The notes under the pieces are model-generated. The model ran no database searches. It was not told the DNA's origin and saw only the letters and a program-made list of their open reading frames with translations. DNA of 64,000 bases from assembly GCA_947303335.1 (NCBI GenBank), contig CAMYYB010000002.1, positions 1-64,000 on the forward strand. Reading direction: 5' to 3'. The stretch's first letter is position 1. Each line of letters begins with the position of its first letter. The DNA comes from an uncultured Bacteroidales bacterium. Lineage in GTDB: Bacteria; Bacteroidota; Bacteroidia; Bacteroidales; F082. The position numbers and the translations under genes were made by a program. This document shows positions 41,185 through 49,920 of the stretch, one piece after another.

Positions 41185-42635
41185 CAGAACTGAAAATAAA
41201 TAAAAGTTTCCGCTTGATTATAATAAAAGATGATGCAAATAGCTAACGCTGAATAAATAATATATCGAAAACACCAATGGACATTATGCAACTCCAAACC
41301 ATGTTGTTTATTACGTTGTATCCATTCCACAACAAGCATCAACACTATCATGCCGAGAATAGGGAACATCTTTGCAGAACCGTTTTGAGGAATAGATAAC
41401 AAACTTACATTCAGAATTCCACAATAATACTCCCAAGCCTGTCCAATACTTTCAGCCCTAAAAATAATCCACCCCATCATCACTAAGACAAATGTTAGAA
41501 ACATTCGCCACGCTTCCTTCCACGTGGGAAGGATTCTCCCTTCCGACACTGGGTTTGTGTACTTACGGTTCTTCCCCGTCAGAATCAAAGGCAGAAAAAG
41601 GACTGCATGATAAGTGCCCCATGCCAAATAAGTCCAATTGGCTCCGTGCCACAATCCGCTCACAAGGAAAATGATTATTGTGTTCCTTATCAACATTGTT
41701 TTCGACACCTTACTTCCTCCCAAAGGAATGTATAAATAGTCTCGAAACCATGTTGTCAATGAAATATGCCACCTACGCCAAAATTCCGCTATGTCTCTAC
41801 TAAAGTAAGGGAAGTTGAAATTCCGAATTAACTTAATGCCAAACAGCTTTGCTGTACCGATAGCAATGTCAGAGTAGCCTGAAAAGTCACCATAAATTTG
41901 GAAGGTAAAAAATATCGCTGCCAACAACAGTGAGCTTCCACTTTGCCCTGTACTAGTCGAGAACACCTGATTGACATACGTCGCGCAGTTATCAGCAACT
42001 ACAATCTTTTTGAACAAACCCCACAAAATCTGGCGCATTCCGTCAACGGCGGTGTCATAGTCGAATTCCCTTTTCTTCAGAAACTGTGGCAACAAATTCG
42101 TCGCTCGCTCAATAGGACCGGCTACCAACTGAGGGAAAAACGAAATGAAGGCGAAGAAGGCAACTATGTCTTTTGTAGGCTCAATCTTACCTCGACAAAC
42201 ATCAATGGAATAGCTCAAAGCCTGAAAGGTGTAGAACGATATACCTACAGGAAGTATCACTTTCAGCAATAGCCCATCCGCAGAGGCATGAAACAGCCGG
42301 GCAAACTCCATAACAAAAAAGTCATAGTACTTGAACAGTGCAAGGATACCAAGGTTCAGCACGATGTTAACCCACATCCATGCTTTCGCCTTTTTCTTCG
42401 AATCCACCCTTCCTATTAGTAGTCCACTGCTCCACGAAAACAACGAGGTAAGAGCTATGAGCAACAAGAATTTCCAATTCCACCACCCATAGAACACATA
42501 ACTTGACACCACTATGAAAGCGTTCTGCAACCTTAACTGTTGCCTCGACTTACTGATAAAGCGGTCAAATACAAACCAATAGAGCATGAACACTATCGGA
42601 AGGAAAAGGGCAAACTGCAAGGAGTTAAAGAGCAT
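41184..42635 (-). CDS. MBOAT-family membrane O-acyltransferase (AlgI-like)
   Basis: This 483-residue multi-spanning protein has about 11 helices. Typical stretches are SYSIDVCRGKIEPTKDIVAF (histidine-free variant of the first signature), FFPQLVAGPIERATNLLPQF, YGDFSGYSDIAIGTAKLFGI, NFNFPYFSRDIAEFWRRWHISLTTWFRDYLYIPLGG, and LVSGLWHGANWTYLAWG with the catalytic His. It moves acetyl groups from cytoplasmic acetyl-CoA to the periplasmic partner enzyme encoded next. The pair stands alone, without alginate or cellulose genes nearby. A good promoter lies just upstream. Confidence 0.93.
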   Translation of the reverse strand: MLFNSLQFALFLPIVFMLYWFVFDRFISKSRQQLRLQNAFIVVSSYVFYGWWNWKFLLLIALTSLFSWSSGLLIGRVDSKKKAKAWMWVNIVLNLGILALFKYYDFFVMEFARLFHASADGLLLKVILPVGISFYTFQALSYSIDVCRGKIEPTKDIVAFFAFISFFPQLVAGPIERATNLLPQFLKKREFDYDTAVDGMRQILWGLFKKIVVADNCATYVNQVFSTSTGQSGSSLLLAAIFFTFQIYGDFSGYSDIAIGTAKLFGIKLIRNFNFPYFSRDIAEFWRRWHISLTTWFRDYLYIPLGGSKVSKTMLIRNTIIIFLVSGLWHGANWTYLAWGTYHAVLFLPLILTGKNRKYTNPVSEGRILPTWKEAWRMFLTFVLVMMGWIIFRAESIGQAWEYYCGILNVSLLSIPQNGSAKMFPILGMIVLMLVVEWIQRNKQHGLELHNVHWCFRYIIYSALAICIIFYYNQAETFIYFQF

Positions 42636-42655
42636 GATGATAGAGTTTGTGTGTG

Positions 42656-42663
42656 CAAAAATA
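42656..42663 (-). promoter_or_regulatory. -7 box TATTTTTG of the MBOAT operon
   Basis: On the minus strand TATTTTTG is followed by CACAC 20 bases before the MBOAT ATG. Confidence 0.65.
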
Positions 42664-42769
42664 GTAAATTTGAAGCAACCAACAATTAAAATCTGTTTCC
42701 AACTTATTTCGCAATAGGATAATACTCAAAAAAACAATGGCAAAAAGATTGTCACATTTAAAAAAAACA

Positions 42770-42777
42770 TACTTTTG
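42770..42777 (+). promoter_or_regulatory. -7 box TACTTTTG before the glycosyltransferase stub
   Basis: TACTTTTG followed by CACCG lies 27 bases before the stub's ATG at 42805. It probably belonged to a complete glycosyltransferase gene and may now drive the MATE transporter gene. Confidence 0.6.
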
Positions 42778-42804
42778 CACCGAGTAGAAAAAAAAGAAGT
42801 AGTG

Positions 42805-42948
42805 ATGGTTTCTATTATTATTCCAGTGTATAACACCGAACCTTATATAAAGGCTTGCTTGCAAAGTGTAATGCGACAAACGTATGACATTCAAGATGAC
42901 ATTCAACGACACTTAAAGCGAAAAGAGATTACACCCATACCCTATTAA
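42805..42948 (+). pseudogene. N-terminal stub of a GT2 glycosyltransferase
   Basis: A 47-codon reading starts MVSIIIPVYNTEPYIKACLQ and continues SVMRQTYD, the exact beginning of a family 2 glycosyltransferase (nucleotide-binding VSIIIPVYN and the helix up to the QTY position). It then turns into unrelated residues (IQDDIQRHLKRKEITPIPY) and stops. The rest of the roughly 300-residue enzyme is absent. It ends 3 bases before the MATE gene start. A deletion that joined the two genes explains this best. Confidence 0.75.
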
Positions 42949-42951
42949 AGC

Positions 42952-44280
42952 ATGAGAGCGACAAGTATAACCAACCGAGAGATTTGGCGTATCGCCTATC
43001 CCATCATGCTGGGCAACCTTGCCCAGACCATCATCACTTTCACCGACACCGCTTTCCTCGGCCACCTCGGCACCAACGAGCTGAGTGCCTCCATGATGGC
43101 TGGACTGTACTATTTCGTTTTTACCACCTTGGCAATGGGCTTCGCCGTAGGCATCCAGATTTTTATCGCGAGGCGTTACGGCGAAGGCGAATATAAGCAA
43201 ATCGGCGTGGTGTTTCAGCACGGAGCGCATTTCGTGTTCGCGCTGGGATTGTTGCTGTTCTGCATCCTCTTCTTTTTCAGTCACCGCTTGCTGCAAATCA
43301 TCATCGAGTCCAACAACATCTATGTGGCGGCTAACGAATACTTAAGATACCGACAATTCGGCATCTTCTTCGTTGTGTTCAACTACCTATTCCGCTCGTT
43401 CTATGTAGGCATCAGCAGTACACAAGTCATTACCTTCTCGACACTCATCATGGCTGTGGTCAACATCTTCTTCGATTGGGCCCTCATCTTTGGTCATGTA
43501 GGACTGCCCGAAATGGGCATAGGAGGTGCGGCCTTGGCCTCACTGTTAGCCGAAATCACAGCGTTCTGCTTCTTTTGGATTTACACCTATTTTAAGATAC
43601 CGCATGAGGAATACGGAATGTTCCGTTGGCACAAAAAAGAGCCACAACTACTGGCCGACCTGCTAAAAGTGGCCTTCCCGAGCATGATACAACGCCTGTT
43701 TTCGTTTGGTGCCTGGTTTATCTTCTTCGTCATGATTGAAAAGATGGGTGAGACCGCCATAGGCGTGTCGTCAGTGGTCCGTAGCACCTATATGATTCTC
43801 ATCATCCCAGGCATCGCCTTTTCGGCGACGGCCAACACCCTTACGAGCCGCATTATCGGGGAAGGCAAGAGCGACGAAGTGATGTCTTCCGTATGGAAAG
43901 TGGTGAAAAACAGCTTCCTGTGCAGTGCCGTTCTGGTGGTGGTAGTGGCTGTCATCCCGCATTTGGTTTTGCAAATCTACACCGATGATGCTACATTGGC
44001 GCAGGCAGCCATACCTTCTGTTCACGTGATTTGTGTCGCCACATTATTAGGTGCTTTCTCCATGACCTTTTTTGAGGCTGTCTCAGGCACCGGAAACACC
44101 ACAGCGGCAATGGCTTTAGAGTTCGGCATCCTTATCGCCTATATTGTTTATGTCTTCCTAATGTCAAAGACCTCTACTATCGCTGGCGTTTGGACAGCCG
44201 AGTGGCTCTACAACATCTCCATAGGACTCATCTCACTGCTCTACATTTGGAAAGCCGATTGGCAAAAGAAGAGGATATAG
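42952..44280 (+). CDS. MATE-family efflux transporter
   Basis: This 442-residue protein has 12 predicted helices in two related halves. The beginning REIWRIAYPIMLGNLAQTIITFTDTAFLGHLG is characteristic (PIMLGNLAQTIITFTDTAF, and GHLG). The second half repeats it (AFPSMIQRLFSFGAWFIFFVMIEKMGETAIGVSSV). It should export cationic drugs or metabolites with sodium or proton exchange. The helix-1 start directly follows the ATG. Its promoter seems to be that of the glycosyltransferase stub just upstream. Confidence 0.93.
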   Translation: MRATSITNREIWRIAYPIMLGNLAQTIITFTDTAFLGHLGTNELSASMMAGLYYFVFTTLAMGFAVGIQIFIARRYGEGEYKQIGVVFQHGAHFVFALGLLLFCILFFFSHRLLQIIIESNNIYVAANEYLRYRQFGIFFVVFNYLFRSFYVGISSTQVITFSTLIMAVVNIFFDWALIFGHVGLPEMGIGGAALASLLAEITAFCFFWIYTYFKIPHEEYGMFRWHKKEPQLLADLLKVAFPSMIQRLFSFGAWFIFFVMIEKMGETAIGVSSVVRSTYMILIIPGIAFSATANTLTSRIIGEGKSDEVMSSVWKVVKNSFLCSAVLVVVVAVIPHLVLQIYTDDATLAQAAIPSVHVICVATLLGAFSMTFFEAVSGTGNTTAAMALEFGILIAYIVYVFLMSKTSTIAGVWTAEWLYNISIGLISLLYIWKADWQKKRI

Positions 44281-44300
44281 AGATAACACCAGAATGGGTA

Positions 44301-44960
44301 TCAGACTGTCAAGGTGCTGACAATGGTATCCACTAAGTTATAGGCTCCGTCGTAAACATCTTTCAGCGTTGCGTCGAGCATATAAGCCGGTGTAGTGAAA
44401 ACCAAATGGGCATTGTCGGCTACAACGTCGCCGTGTTCTGTCTGCACATGACTGGCTCCCATTTTATTCACATTATCCACATCAGGCGTACCATCCTTGC
44501 CCAGGGTGATGCAAACTTCAGGGATGAGTTTGGCGAACATCACTGGCGAGATACACATTCCACCAATAGGCTTGTGAGCCTGATAAGTATCGAGGATGAC
44601 GCGAGCCACATCGGGCTGTACCTCCATAGAAGCACCTTTGTAAGCATAGTCGCATAGATTCTTGGCTACACCATAGCCCCCGCTGAAGAGCAAACCGTCA
44701 TAATCGGCAGCCTTGTATTCCTCGATGGGTAGCACACGCCCGCGGGCGAGACGAGCAGCCTCGACAAGGATATTTCGTTTGGCGTTGCACACCTTCTTGT
44801 CCGTCAGATGGTCGATGACCTCGGTCTGAGGACGGTTGGGCGCAAAGCACTGGTACTGACATTGATGCTGCTCAAGGGAGAGCAAGAGCGTGATGGCTTC
44901 GTTAATTTCGCTGCCGTCCTTGCGACCGCAGCCTGCTAAAACTACTGCAAATCTTTTCAT
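44301..44960 (-). CDS. elbB: ElbB-type glyoxalase (DJ-1/PfpI superfamily)
   Basis: This 219-residue cytoplasmic protein matches ElbB, formerly sigma cross-reacting protein 27A. Motifs are VVLAGCGRKDGSEINEAITLLL, QCFAPNRPQTEVIDHLT, ARLARGRVLPIEEYKAADYDGLLFSGGYGVAKNL and KPIGGMCISPVMFAK with the nucleophile-position Cys. ElbB proteins have weak glyoxalase activity and a proposed link to isoprenoid synthesis. It is the last gene of a four-gene operon, 12 bases after the Stealth gene. Confidence 0.9.
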   Translation of the reverse strand: MKRFAVVLAGCGRKDGSEINEAITLLLSLEQHQCQYQCFAPNRPQTEVIDHLTDKKVCNAKRNILVEAARLARGRVLPIEEYKAADYDGLLFSGGYGVAKNLCDYAYKGASMEVQPDVARVILDTYQAHKPIGGMCISPVMFAKLIPEVCITLGKDGTPDVDNVNKMGASHVQTEHGDVVADNAHLVFTTPAYMLDATLKDVYDGAYNLVDTIVSTLTV

Positions 44961-44972
44961 AATGGATTCGGA

Positions 44973-45998
44973 TTATGATTTTTCAAATGATGATTTATTG
45001 GGCAAAATACATACAAAAGCTTCCTCAATCTGTTTTGAACAGCCAACAGCATCCTCTGTTGCTCCGCTTTCATTTAAACAAACGTGGAAATATTCCTGAT
45101 TTTTTATTACCTGACATATCCACCCTATATGAGCTGACATGATAGTGAAATGCCTTCCTTGGGTGATGGAACGTATGGGAAAGAAACATCCCTTCGCCTG
45201 GTTCCATGCACATAGCAACCATTGATTGACTTGGTCATCGGAGCGAAACCTATGACCACAAGAAATATCCATGACATCAGGATGCCTGTCCCATAACTCT
45301 TGCAACGTGGATTTCAAATGAGGCTGAGCCAAGTGGCCGTATAAACCTACCGGGATGGTCTTGTTTGCCCAAAAACAGCGCAAATTCTGTTGTGTTCTCT
45401 TTATCCCAAGTTCCTTGACACTGAACCATTTATCGCGATGCTCCCATATCGACGCACGGGTATCAAAAGAGGTATTCAGCACACAATAGTCATTAAATAA
45501 GAGTCGACTCCAATGGTTATAACCAACTTTGTTGGAGTATCGCAAATCTGTTTCCAACACAGGATTGCCGTTCTTGAAAAAACATTCAGGTGGAGTGGTT
45601 TTGAGCAAAAATGTGTCATCGTTGAAAAACACATACCGTTCAGAAAGCCCTTCAATCCGATGAAAATTCATTTCAATGGTACTCGAATTATAAGTTGGGA
45701 GGTACTTTATAGGAATGAAGTCGCTGTGGTTGACAATATGAAGTTTGGGGTGTGTCGTGTTCAGCCATGAGGGAATTTGGTTGTCGGTGACAAAATGGAT
45801 CTTGTTTACCCAAGGTGCAAACTGCTCAACACCACGAAACCAAAACCTCAGCAAGCCGTTGTCACGATACCTGCATTCCGCGTTGGCATCCGACATCTTT
45901 TCTGGAAGAGACTCTGAAGACTCATAAATTGCTTTTGTCGCCAACCATGCAGGATCGCTCCCGTCAACCCAAGGGATAACAAAATCTATTTTTTCCAT
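44973..45998 (-). CDS. Stealth-family sugar-phosphate transferase
   Basis: This 341-residue protein has the conserved Stealth regions. CR1 is MEKIDFVIPWVDGSDPAW, CR2 is RYRDNGLLRFWFRGVEQFAPWVNKIHFVTD, CR3 includes NHSDFIPIKYLPTYNSSTIE and SERYVFFNDDTFL, and CR4 lies after GHLAQPHLKS. Family members transfer hexose-1-phosphate onto capsule or glycan chains, using the Asp residues seen in CR1 and in the NDD motif. The start was placed at 45998; a Met at 46007 is also possible. Either overlaps the end of the GT2 gene, a sign of coupled translation. Confidence 0.9.
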   Translation of the reverse strand: MEKIDFVIPWVDGSDPAWLATKAIYESSESLPEKMSDANAECRYRDNGLLRFWFRGVEQFAPWVNKIHFVTDNQIPSWLNTTHPKLHIVNHSDFIPIKYLPTYNSSTIEMNFHRIEGLSERYVFFNDDTFLLKTTPPECFFKNGNPVLETDLRYSNKVGYNHWSRLLFNDYCVLNTSFDTRASIWEHRDKWFSVKELGIKRTQQNLRCFWANKTIPVGLYGHLAQPHLKSTLQELWDRHPDVMDISCGHRFRSDDQVNQWLLCAWNQAKGCFFPIRSITQGRHFTIMSAHIGWICQVIKNQEYFHVCLNESGATEDAVGCSKQIEEAFVCILPNKSSFEKS

Positions 45999-46849
45999 AT
46001 TTTCCATACCAACAAAAGGGGATAAGTAATAATATGTCCTACCTTATATGTCATAGAATGCGTAGCCTTGTTGTAACCTTTATTGTATTCATTCCTTAAA
46101 GCACACTTCATTGGGAACAGCATCAGTTCCTCGTCTGTCAGACCTCTTCGTTTCATGGCTTGAACACAGGAATAAGTATGCCATGCAGCAGCTTTATAAG
46201 CATTGTCATTCAACGAGATACTATGGGGATTGTTTCGTTGAATGTATTGAATACAATCTATATGAACAAGGTCGCCAACTTCTTCCAATTTGTAGTATAA
46301 ATCGGAATCTACCGATCGCTTCATCGAACCATCCACCCCTGATGTCTTGTCATAAAGCCGCTTCTTGAATGTTGCAAAAGGGTGAATAGGCCATTTCATG
46401 CTTTGAAGTGCAGAAGATGACGAAGGGATGCTCAACCCAGGCGTTGACCTTATTATATTTAGATTCTCATCAGCCCGATACAATCCAGAGTAGATGAGCG
46501 AAGCATTAGGAAACTCCATGTGAGCAGACACCATCGTTCGAATAGCATCCGAACCAAACAACACGTCATCGGGATCCAAGAAGCCACAGATGTCTCCATT
46601 GGAATAGTCCACGCATTTTTTCTTCGTAACCCCGACCCCATAGTTCTCGCCATTGAAATAGATATGGAAGCGGGAATCATCAGCATACTGCTCATAGACT
46701 TTGGAAGATATATCAGTAGACCCGTCATCAACAACAACGACCTCCCAATTCTCATACGATTGCGCCAAAATGCTGTCAATGCATTCTGAAAGATAGCATC
46801 CGTTGTTATAATTGGCAATCAAAATGGAAAATAGTGGGAATGCACTCAT
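45986..46849 (-). CDS. GT2-family glycosyltransferase
   Basis: This 287-residue GT-A enzyme begins with FSILIANYNNGCYLSECIDSILAQSYENWEVVVVDDGSTD. The metal-binding DxD-like site reads CGFLDPDDVLF. The acceptor part has KRSVDSDLYYKLEEVGDLVHI, where the Asp is the usual catalytic base position. The end is a basic and hydrophobic membrane-associating stretch (VGHIITYPLLLVWKIWKK). I moved the start from 46924 to 46849, since the extra 25 residues overlap the hydratase gene and precede the first strand. It should work with the Stealth enzyme on one surface glycan. Confidence 0.88.
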   Translation of the reverse strand: MSAFPLFSILIANYNNGCYLSECIDSILAQSYENWEVVVVDDGSTDISSKVYEQYADDSRFHIYFNGENYGVGVTKKKCVDYSNGDICGFLDPDDVLFGSDAIRTMVSAHMEFPNASLIYSGLYRADENLNIIRSTPGLSIPSSSSALQSMKWPIHPFATFKKRLYDKTSGVDGSMKRSVDSDLYYKLEEVGDLVHIDCIQYIQRNNPHSISLNDNAYKAAAWHTYSCVQAMKRRGLTDEELMLFPMKCALRNEYNKGYNKATHSMTYKVGHIITYPLLLVWKIWKK

Positions 46850-46895
46850 ATTAGGTACTGCTATGTGGTTGATTTTCTTCGGTAAAGGAGCGGGG

Positions 46896-47681
46896 TCAAG
46901 CCCACTTTGGTTTACGTTTCTCAAAAAAAGCCTTCATGCCTTCTTGTCCTGCAGGGGCGACTCGCTGTGAGGCAATGAGCTGTGAGGTCTGTAAGAAGAT
47001 GGGGTTATATGGGTCGGCAGTGCCACTCACCAGTCGGAGCAAATGCTTGCACTCAGCCACCGCATCAGGCGAAGCTTGCATAAAATGCTCAATATAGAAC
47101 CGCTCTGCATCAAGCATCGCATCGGAGTCGACAACTCGGGTCACCAAACGGTAATCACAGGCCTCCTCGGCTTTGAAACGACGGCCCGTCAGCATGAGTT
47201 CCTTGGCAACGGCGTTGCCAATTTTGCTCACCACAAACGGTGAGATGGTGGCAGGCGTAAGGCCCAACTTTACTTCGGTGAAAGCAAACATGGTGTCGCG
47301 TTCGGCAACCACCACATCGGCAGCAGCAACAATGCCATTGGCCCCACCGATACAGGCTCCATGCACACAGACGATGACGGCCTTGTTGCAGAAGTACACC
47401 GTCTGGAAGAGTTTGGAAAGCCTTTCGGCATCAGCCAAATTCTGTGCATAGCTGTAGTCCGCCATCGCTTTCATGTAATTCAAGTCGGCACCGGCGCAAA
47501 ACGACTTACCCTCACCCCGCAGGACAATAACCCGTACATCATCACGGCTGTTGAGCCAGTCAAAAGCCGTAGTCAGTTCATCAATCATCGCATCATTCAA
47601 GGCGTTGCGAACCTCCGGGCGGCTCAGGCTTATCCACGCGACACTCTCGCCCAATTGCACTTTTATCGTTTTAAAGTCCAT
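46896..47681 (-). CDS. enoyl-CoA hydratase/isomerase family protein
   Basis: This 261-residue crotonase-fold enzyme has an oxyanion hole formed by KSFCAGADLNYM and VHGACIGGANGIVAAADVVVAE. The catalytic Glu region is FTEVKLGLTPATISPFVV, with Glu at the hydratase position. The C-terminal helices are normal. It resembles methylglutaconyl-CoA hydratases of leucine breakdown, but no partner genes (carboxylase, lyase) are nearby, so the substrate is open. I chose the ATG at 47681 because it gives the standard MDFKTIKV start. It is first in an operon with glycan genes, an unusual pairing. Confidence 0.85.
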   Translation of the reverse strand: MDFKTIKVQLGESVAWISLSRPEVRNALNDAMIDELTTAFDWLNSRDDVRVIVLRGEGKSFCAGADLNYMKAMADYSYAQNLADAERLSKLFQTVYFCNKAVIVCVHGACIGGANGIVAAADVVVAERDTMFAFTEVKLGLTPATISPFVVSKIGNAVAKELMLTGRRFKAEEACDYRLVTRVVDSDAMLDAERFYIEHFMQASPDAVAECKHLLRLVSGTADPYNPIFLQTSQLIASQRVAPAGQEGMKAFFEKRKPKWA

Positions 47682-47753
47682 AGTATATGATAATGACCCT
47701 GCAATATTCGGAAAAATTTGGCAAATAAACGCAATCATTCCGCAAAAAATGCG

Positions 47754-47761
47754 TTACTTTG
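47754..47761 (+). promoter_or_regulatory. -7-like box TTACTTTG before the 151-residue gene
   Basis: TTACTTTG followed by CAGG lies 20 bases before the ATG at 47781 and deviates from the consensus at one position. A leftward box TTTATTTG (minus strand, 47722-47729) serves the hydratase operon, so the promoters are divergent. Confidence 0.5.
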
Positions 47762-47780
47762 CAGGCGAAAACATAGAAAA

Positions 47781-48236
47781 ATGGACGATAACAATCTCAA
47801 TAACGGACTCGACGACCTTCTGAACATGTTCAAGAAGATGATGGAAGGCCAAGATTTGGATGCCATTCCGGGCATCAGCGAAGAGCAGAAAGAACAACTG
47901 AAAATGTTCTTGGAAGACTTCGACGAAATGAAAGACGAAATGAAAGTGGAGATTTATAAGTTAGATCCCTTCTCCAAACAGCTTGTAGGGATGGTAATGG
48001 GGCAACTGAAGAATTTCACAGGCGAGATGCAGCCTGCTGAAAGCCAAGTGACCCAGCCCAAGGAGCCTGCACCCAACAAGGAAAAGCAACTCACCGACAT
48101 TCCAGGCACCACCGAGAATCTGGAAGCCCGCATCAATGCCATCGATGCCCAGCTCCGCAAACCCGACCTGAAAGAGGAAGAGATAGACCAACTACTTGAT
48201 GAACGCAGCAGTATATTAGAAGCCTTAAAATCATAA
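47781..48236 (+). CDS. acidic helical protein, unknown function
   Basis: This 151-residue cytoplasmic protein is rich in Glu, Asp, Lys and Gln, with helix-forming blocks (DLLNMFKKMMEGQDLD; EEQKEQLKMFLEDFDEMKDE). It ends in a leucine-heptad coiled coil (LEARINAIDAQLRKPDLKEE). It has no signal or membrane segment. The start at 47781 is supported by the upstream box; a longer reading from 47718 would overlap it. I do not recognise the family. It precedes the barrel and queG genes but is separated by 62 bases. Confidence 0.65.
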   Translation: MDDNNLNNGLDDLLNMFKKMMEGQDLDAIPGISEEQKEQLKMFLEDFDEMKDEMKVEIYKLDPFSKQLVGMVMGQLKNFTGEMQPAESQVTQPKEPAPNKEKQLTDIPGTTENLEARINAIDAQLRKPDLKEEEIDQLLDERSSILEALKS

Positions 48237-48298
48237 CCCATTAACTCTCAATAATCAACAATCCGAAGATTCAACGAAGTTAATTCAACAATTCAATC

Positions 48299-48982
48299 AT
48301 GAAAAAACTCCTTCTCACCCTTATAGCCTTGACCTTTGCAGCGACCTCTTTCGCCCAACTGATTGCCAACAAGACTGACAATAAAGTGACTGTCGGTTTC
48401 GACTTGTTCCACGACTTCCAGCTTATCCCCTCAAGCAATGTCTCCAATTGGGATGCCCGAGGTTTCAACCAAGGCGTGAGTTGGTGTATCACTTACAACT
48501 TTCCCTTAGGCGAAAGCACAAAACACACCGTCAGTATCGGCGCGGGTATGACCCACCACAATTATTTCTGCTATAACCGCATCCTCAACCCCTATTCTAC
48601 CGACACGCTGAATATTAGCGAGTCCTATCGCGAAAACGAGAGTTTCAAACGTGCCAAAATCAACGCCAACTATGTCGACATTCCCTTGGAGCTAAGGTTT
48701 CGCATCAAGGATCAGGTGAAAATCGGTGTTGGCTTCAAGCTGGGCATTCTGGTAATGGCCAAAACAAAATATGTAGGTCCTGACGACAACGGATACATCG
48801 TCCACGAGAAATACACCTATATAAAAAACTTGGAGCGCTACACTTACTCTGCCACATTACGTGTGGGTTGGAAATGGGTGAGTGCATTTGCCTCCTACCA
48901 ACTCAACCCCGTCTTTGAAGTGGGCCACGAGGCTCCGGTGATACATCCCCTCTCGGTGGGCCTTTCGTTTGCACCATTCTGA
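48299..48982 (+). CDS. outer-membrane beta-barrel protein (PorT-like)
   Basis: This 227-residue protein has a signal peptide (MKKLLLTLIALTFAATSFAQ). Eight to ten amphipathic strands with alternating aromatics follow (NYVDIPLELRFRIKDQVKIG; YSATLRVGWKWVSAFASYQL), and the chain ends in Phe (LSFAPF). This pattern is that of the PorT/outer-membrane barrel family of Bacteroidetes. The specific role is unknown. Its stop overlaps the queG start by one base (TGATG), so the two are coupled. Confidence 0.8.
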   Translation: MKKLLLTLIALTFAATSFAQLIANKTDNKVTVGFDLFHDFQLIPSSNVSNWDARGFNQGVSWCITYNFPLGESTKHTVSIGAGMTHHNYFCYNRILNPYSTDTLNISESYRENESFKRAKINANYVDIPLELRFRIKDQVKIGVGFKLGILVMAKTKYVGPDDNGYIVHEKYTYIKNLERYTYSATLRVGWKWVSAFASYQLNPVFEVGHEAPVIHPLSVGLSFAPF

Positions 48983-49920
48983 TGTTGTCCCAATGGATTC
49001 TTCAAGAAGCCGAGCAAATCGGCTTCGATGCGTGCGGCATAGCACAAGCCACCGCCTTGGAAGAAGAGTCGGCCCACGTGGAGCAGTGGCTTGAAGCCGA
49101 GCGTGAAGGCGAGATGAGTTATCTCACCCGCAACAAGGAGAAACGTTACGACCCTCGCCTTTTGGTGGAAGGCACTCGTTCCGTCGTCACCGTGCTCTTC
49201 AACTACTACCCAACCCAACCTCTATCAGGCAAACAATACAAAATTGCCAAATATGCTTACGGAGCCGATTACCATGAAGTGCTAAAGCGTAAGCTACGCC
49301 AACTTTTGGAGTGCATCGAGGCGCGAACAGGCCCATTGAAAGGTGTCCGTGTTTTTGTCGATTCGGCCCCTGTACTTGACCGTGCCTGGGCGGTACGTTG
49401 CGGCTTAGGTTTCATCGGCAAGAACACCACCCTCATCCATCCCAAGAAAGGTTCGTTCTTCTTCATAGGACACCTGTTTCTACCCATAGCTTTGGACGAA
49501 ACGGGCACTTCCCTATCCAACCGATGCGGACGTTGTACCAAATGTCTCGATGCTTGTCCCACCGGCGCATTGGAAGCTCCCTTCCACATTGACGCACGTA
49601 AATGCATATCTTATCTCACTATAGAATACAAGGGCAGTCTTGCGGGCCACGACCCGAAACTATTCAAGGGTTGGATGTACGGCTGCGACATCTGCCAGGA
49701 TGTGTGTCCCTACAACCGTTTTTCCTTGCCCAATAGCGAACCTGACTTCCAGCCTACACAGCAACTGCTTGAGATGCAAGATGAAGACTGGTTAGCACTT
49801 GACAAAGACCGATTTGACACCCTTTTCAAGCATTCCGCCGTCCAACGAGCTGGATTTGAGGGTCTGAAAAGGAATATCAATTTTATCGCAAAGGAGAGTA
49901 GAAATTGTAAGTCATCGTGA
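48982..49920 (+). CDS. queG: epoxyqueuosine reductase
   Basis: This 312-residue enzyme carries out the last step of queuosine synthesis in tRNA, reducing epoxyqueuosine with cobalamin and two 4Fe-4S clusters. Visible are the N-terminal catalytic part (VFVDSAPVLDRAWAVRCGLGFIGKNTTLI) and two ferredoxin motifs, CGRCTKCLDACPTGA and CDICQDVCPYN. A shortened C-terminal part lacks HEAT repeats, as in the shorter QueG forms. The 3' end overlaps the convergent barrel gene by 38 bases. Confidence 0.95.
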   Translation: MLSQWILQEAEQIGFDACGIAQATALEEESAHVEQWLEAEREGEMSYLTRNKEKRYDPRLLVEGTRSVVTVLFNYYPTQPLSGKQYKIAKYAYGADYHEVLKRKLRQLLECIEARTGPLKGVRVFVDSAPVLDRAWAVRCGLGFIGKNTTLIHPKKGSFFFIGHLFLPIALDETGTSLSNRCGRCTKCLDACPTGALEAPFHIDARKCISYLTIEYKGSLAGHDPKLFKGWMYGCDICQDVCPYNRFSLPNSEPDFQPTQQLLEMQDEDWLALDKDRFDTLFKHSAVQRAGFEGLKRNINFIAKESRNCKSS

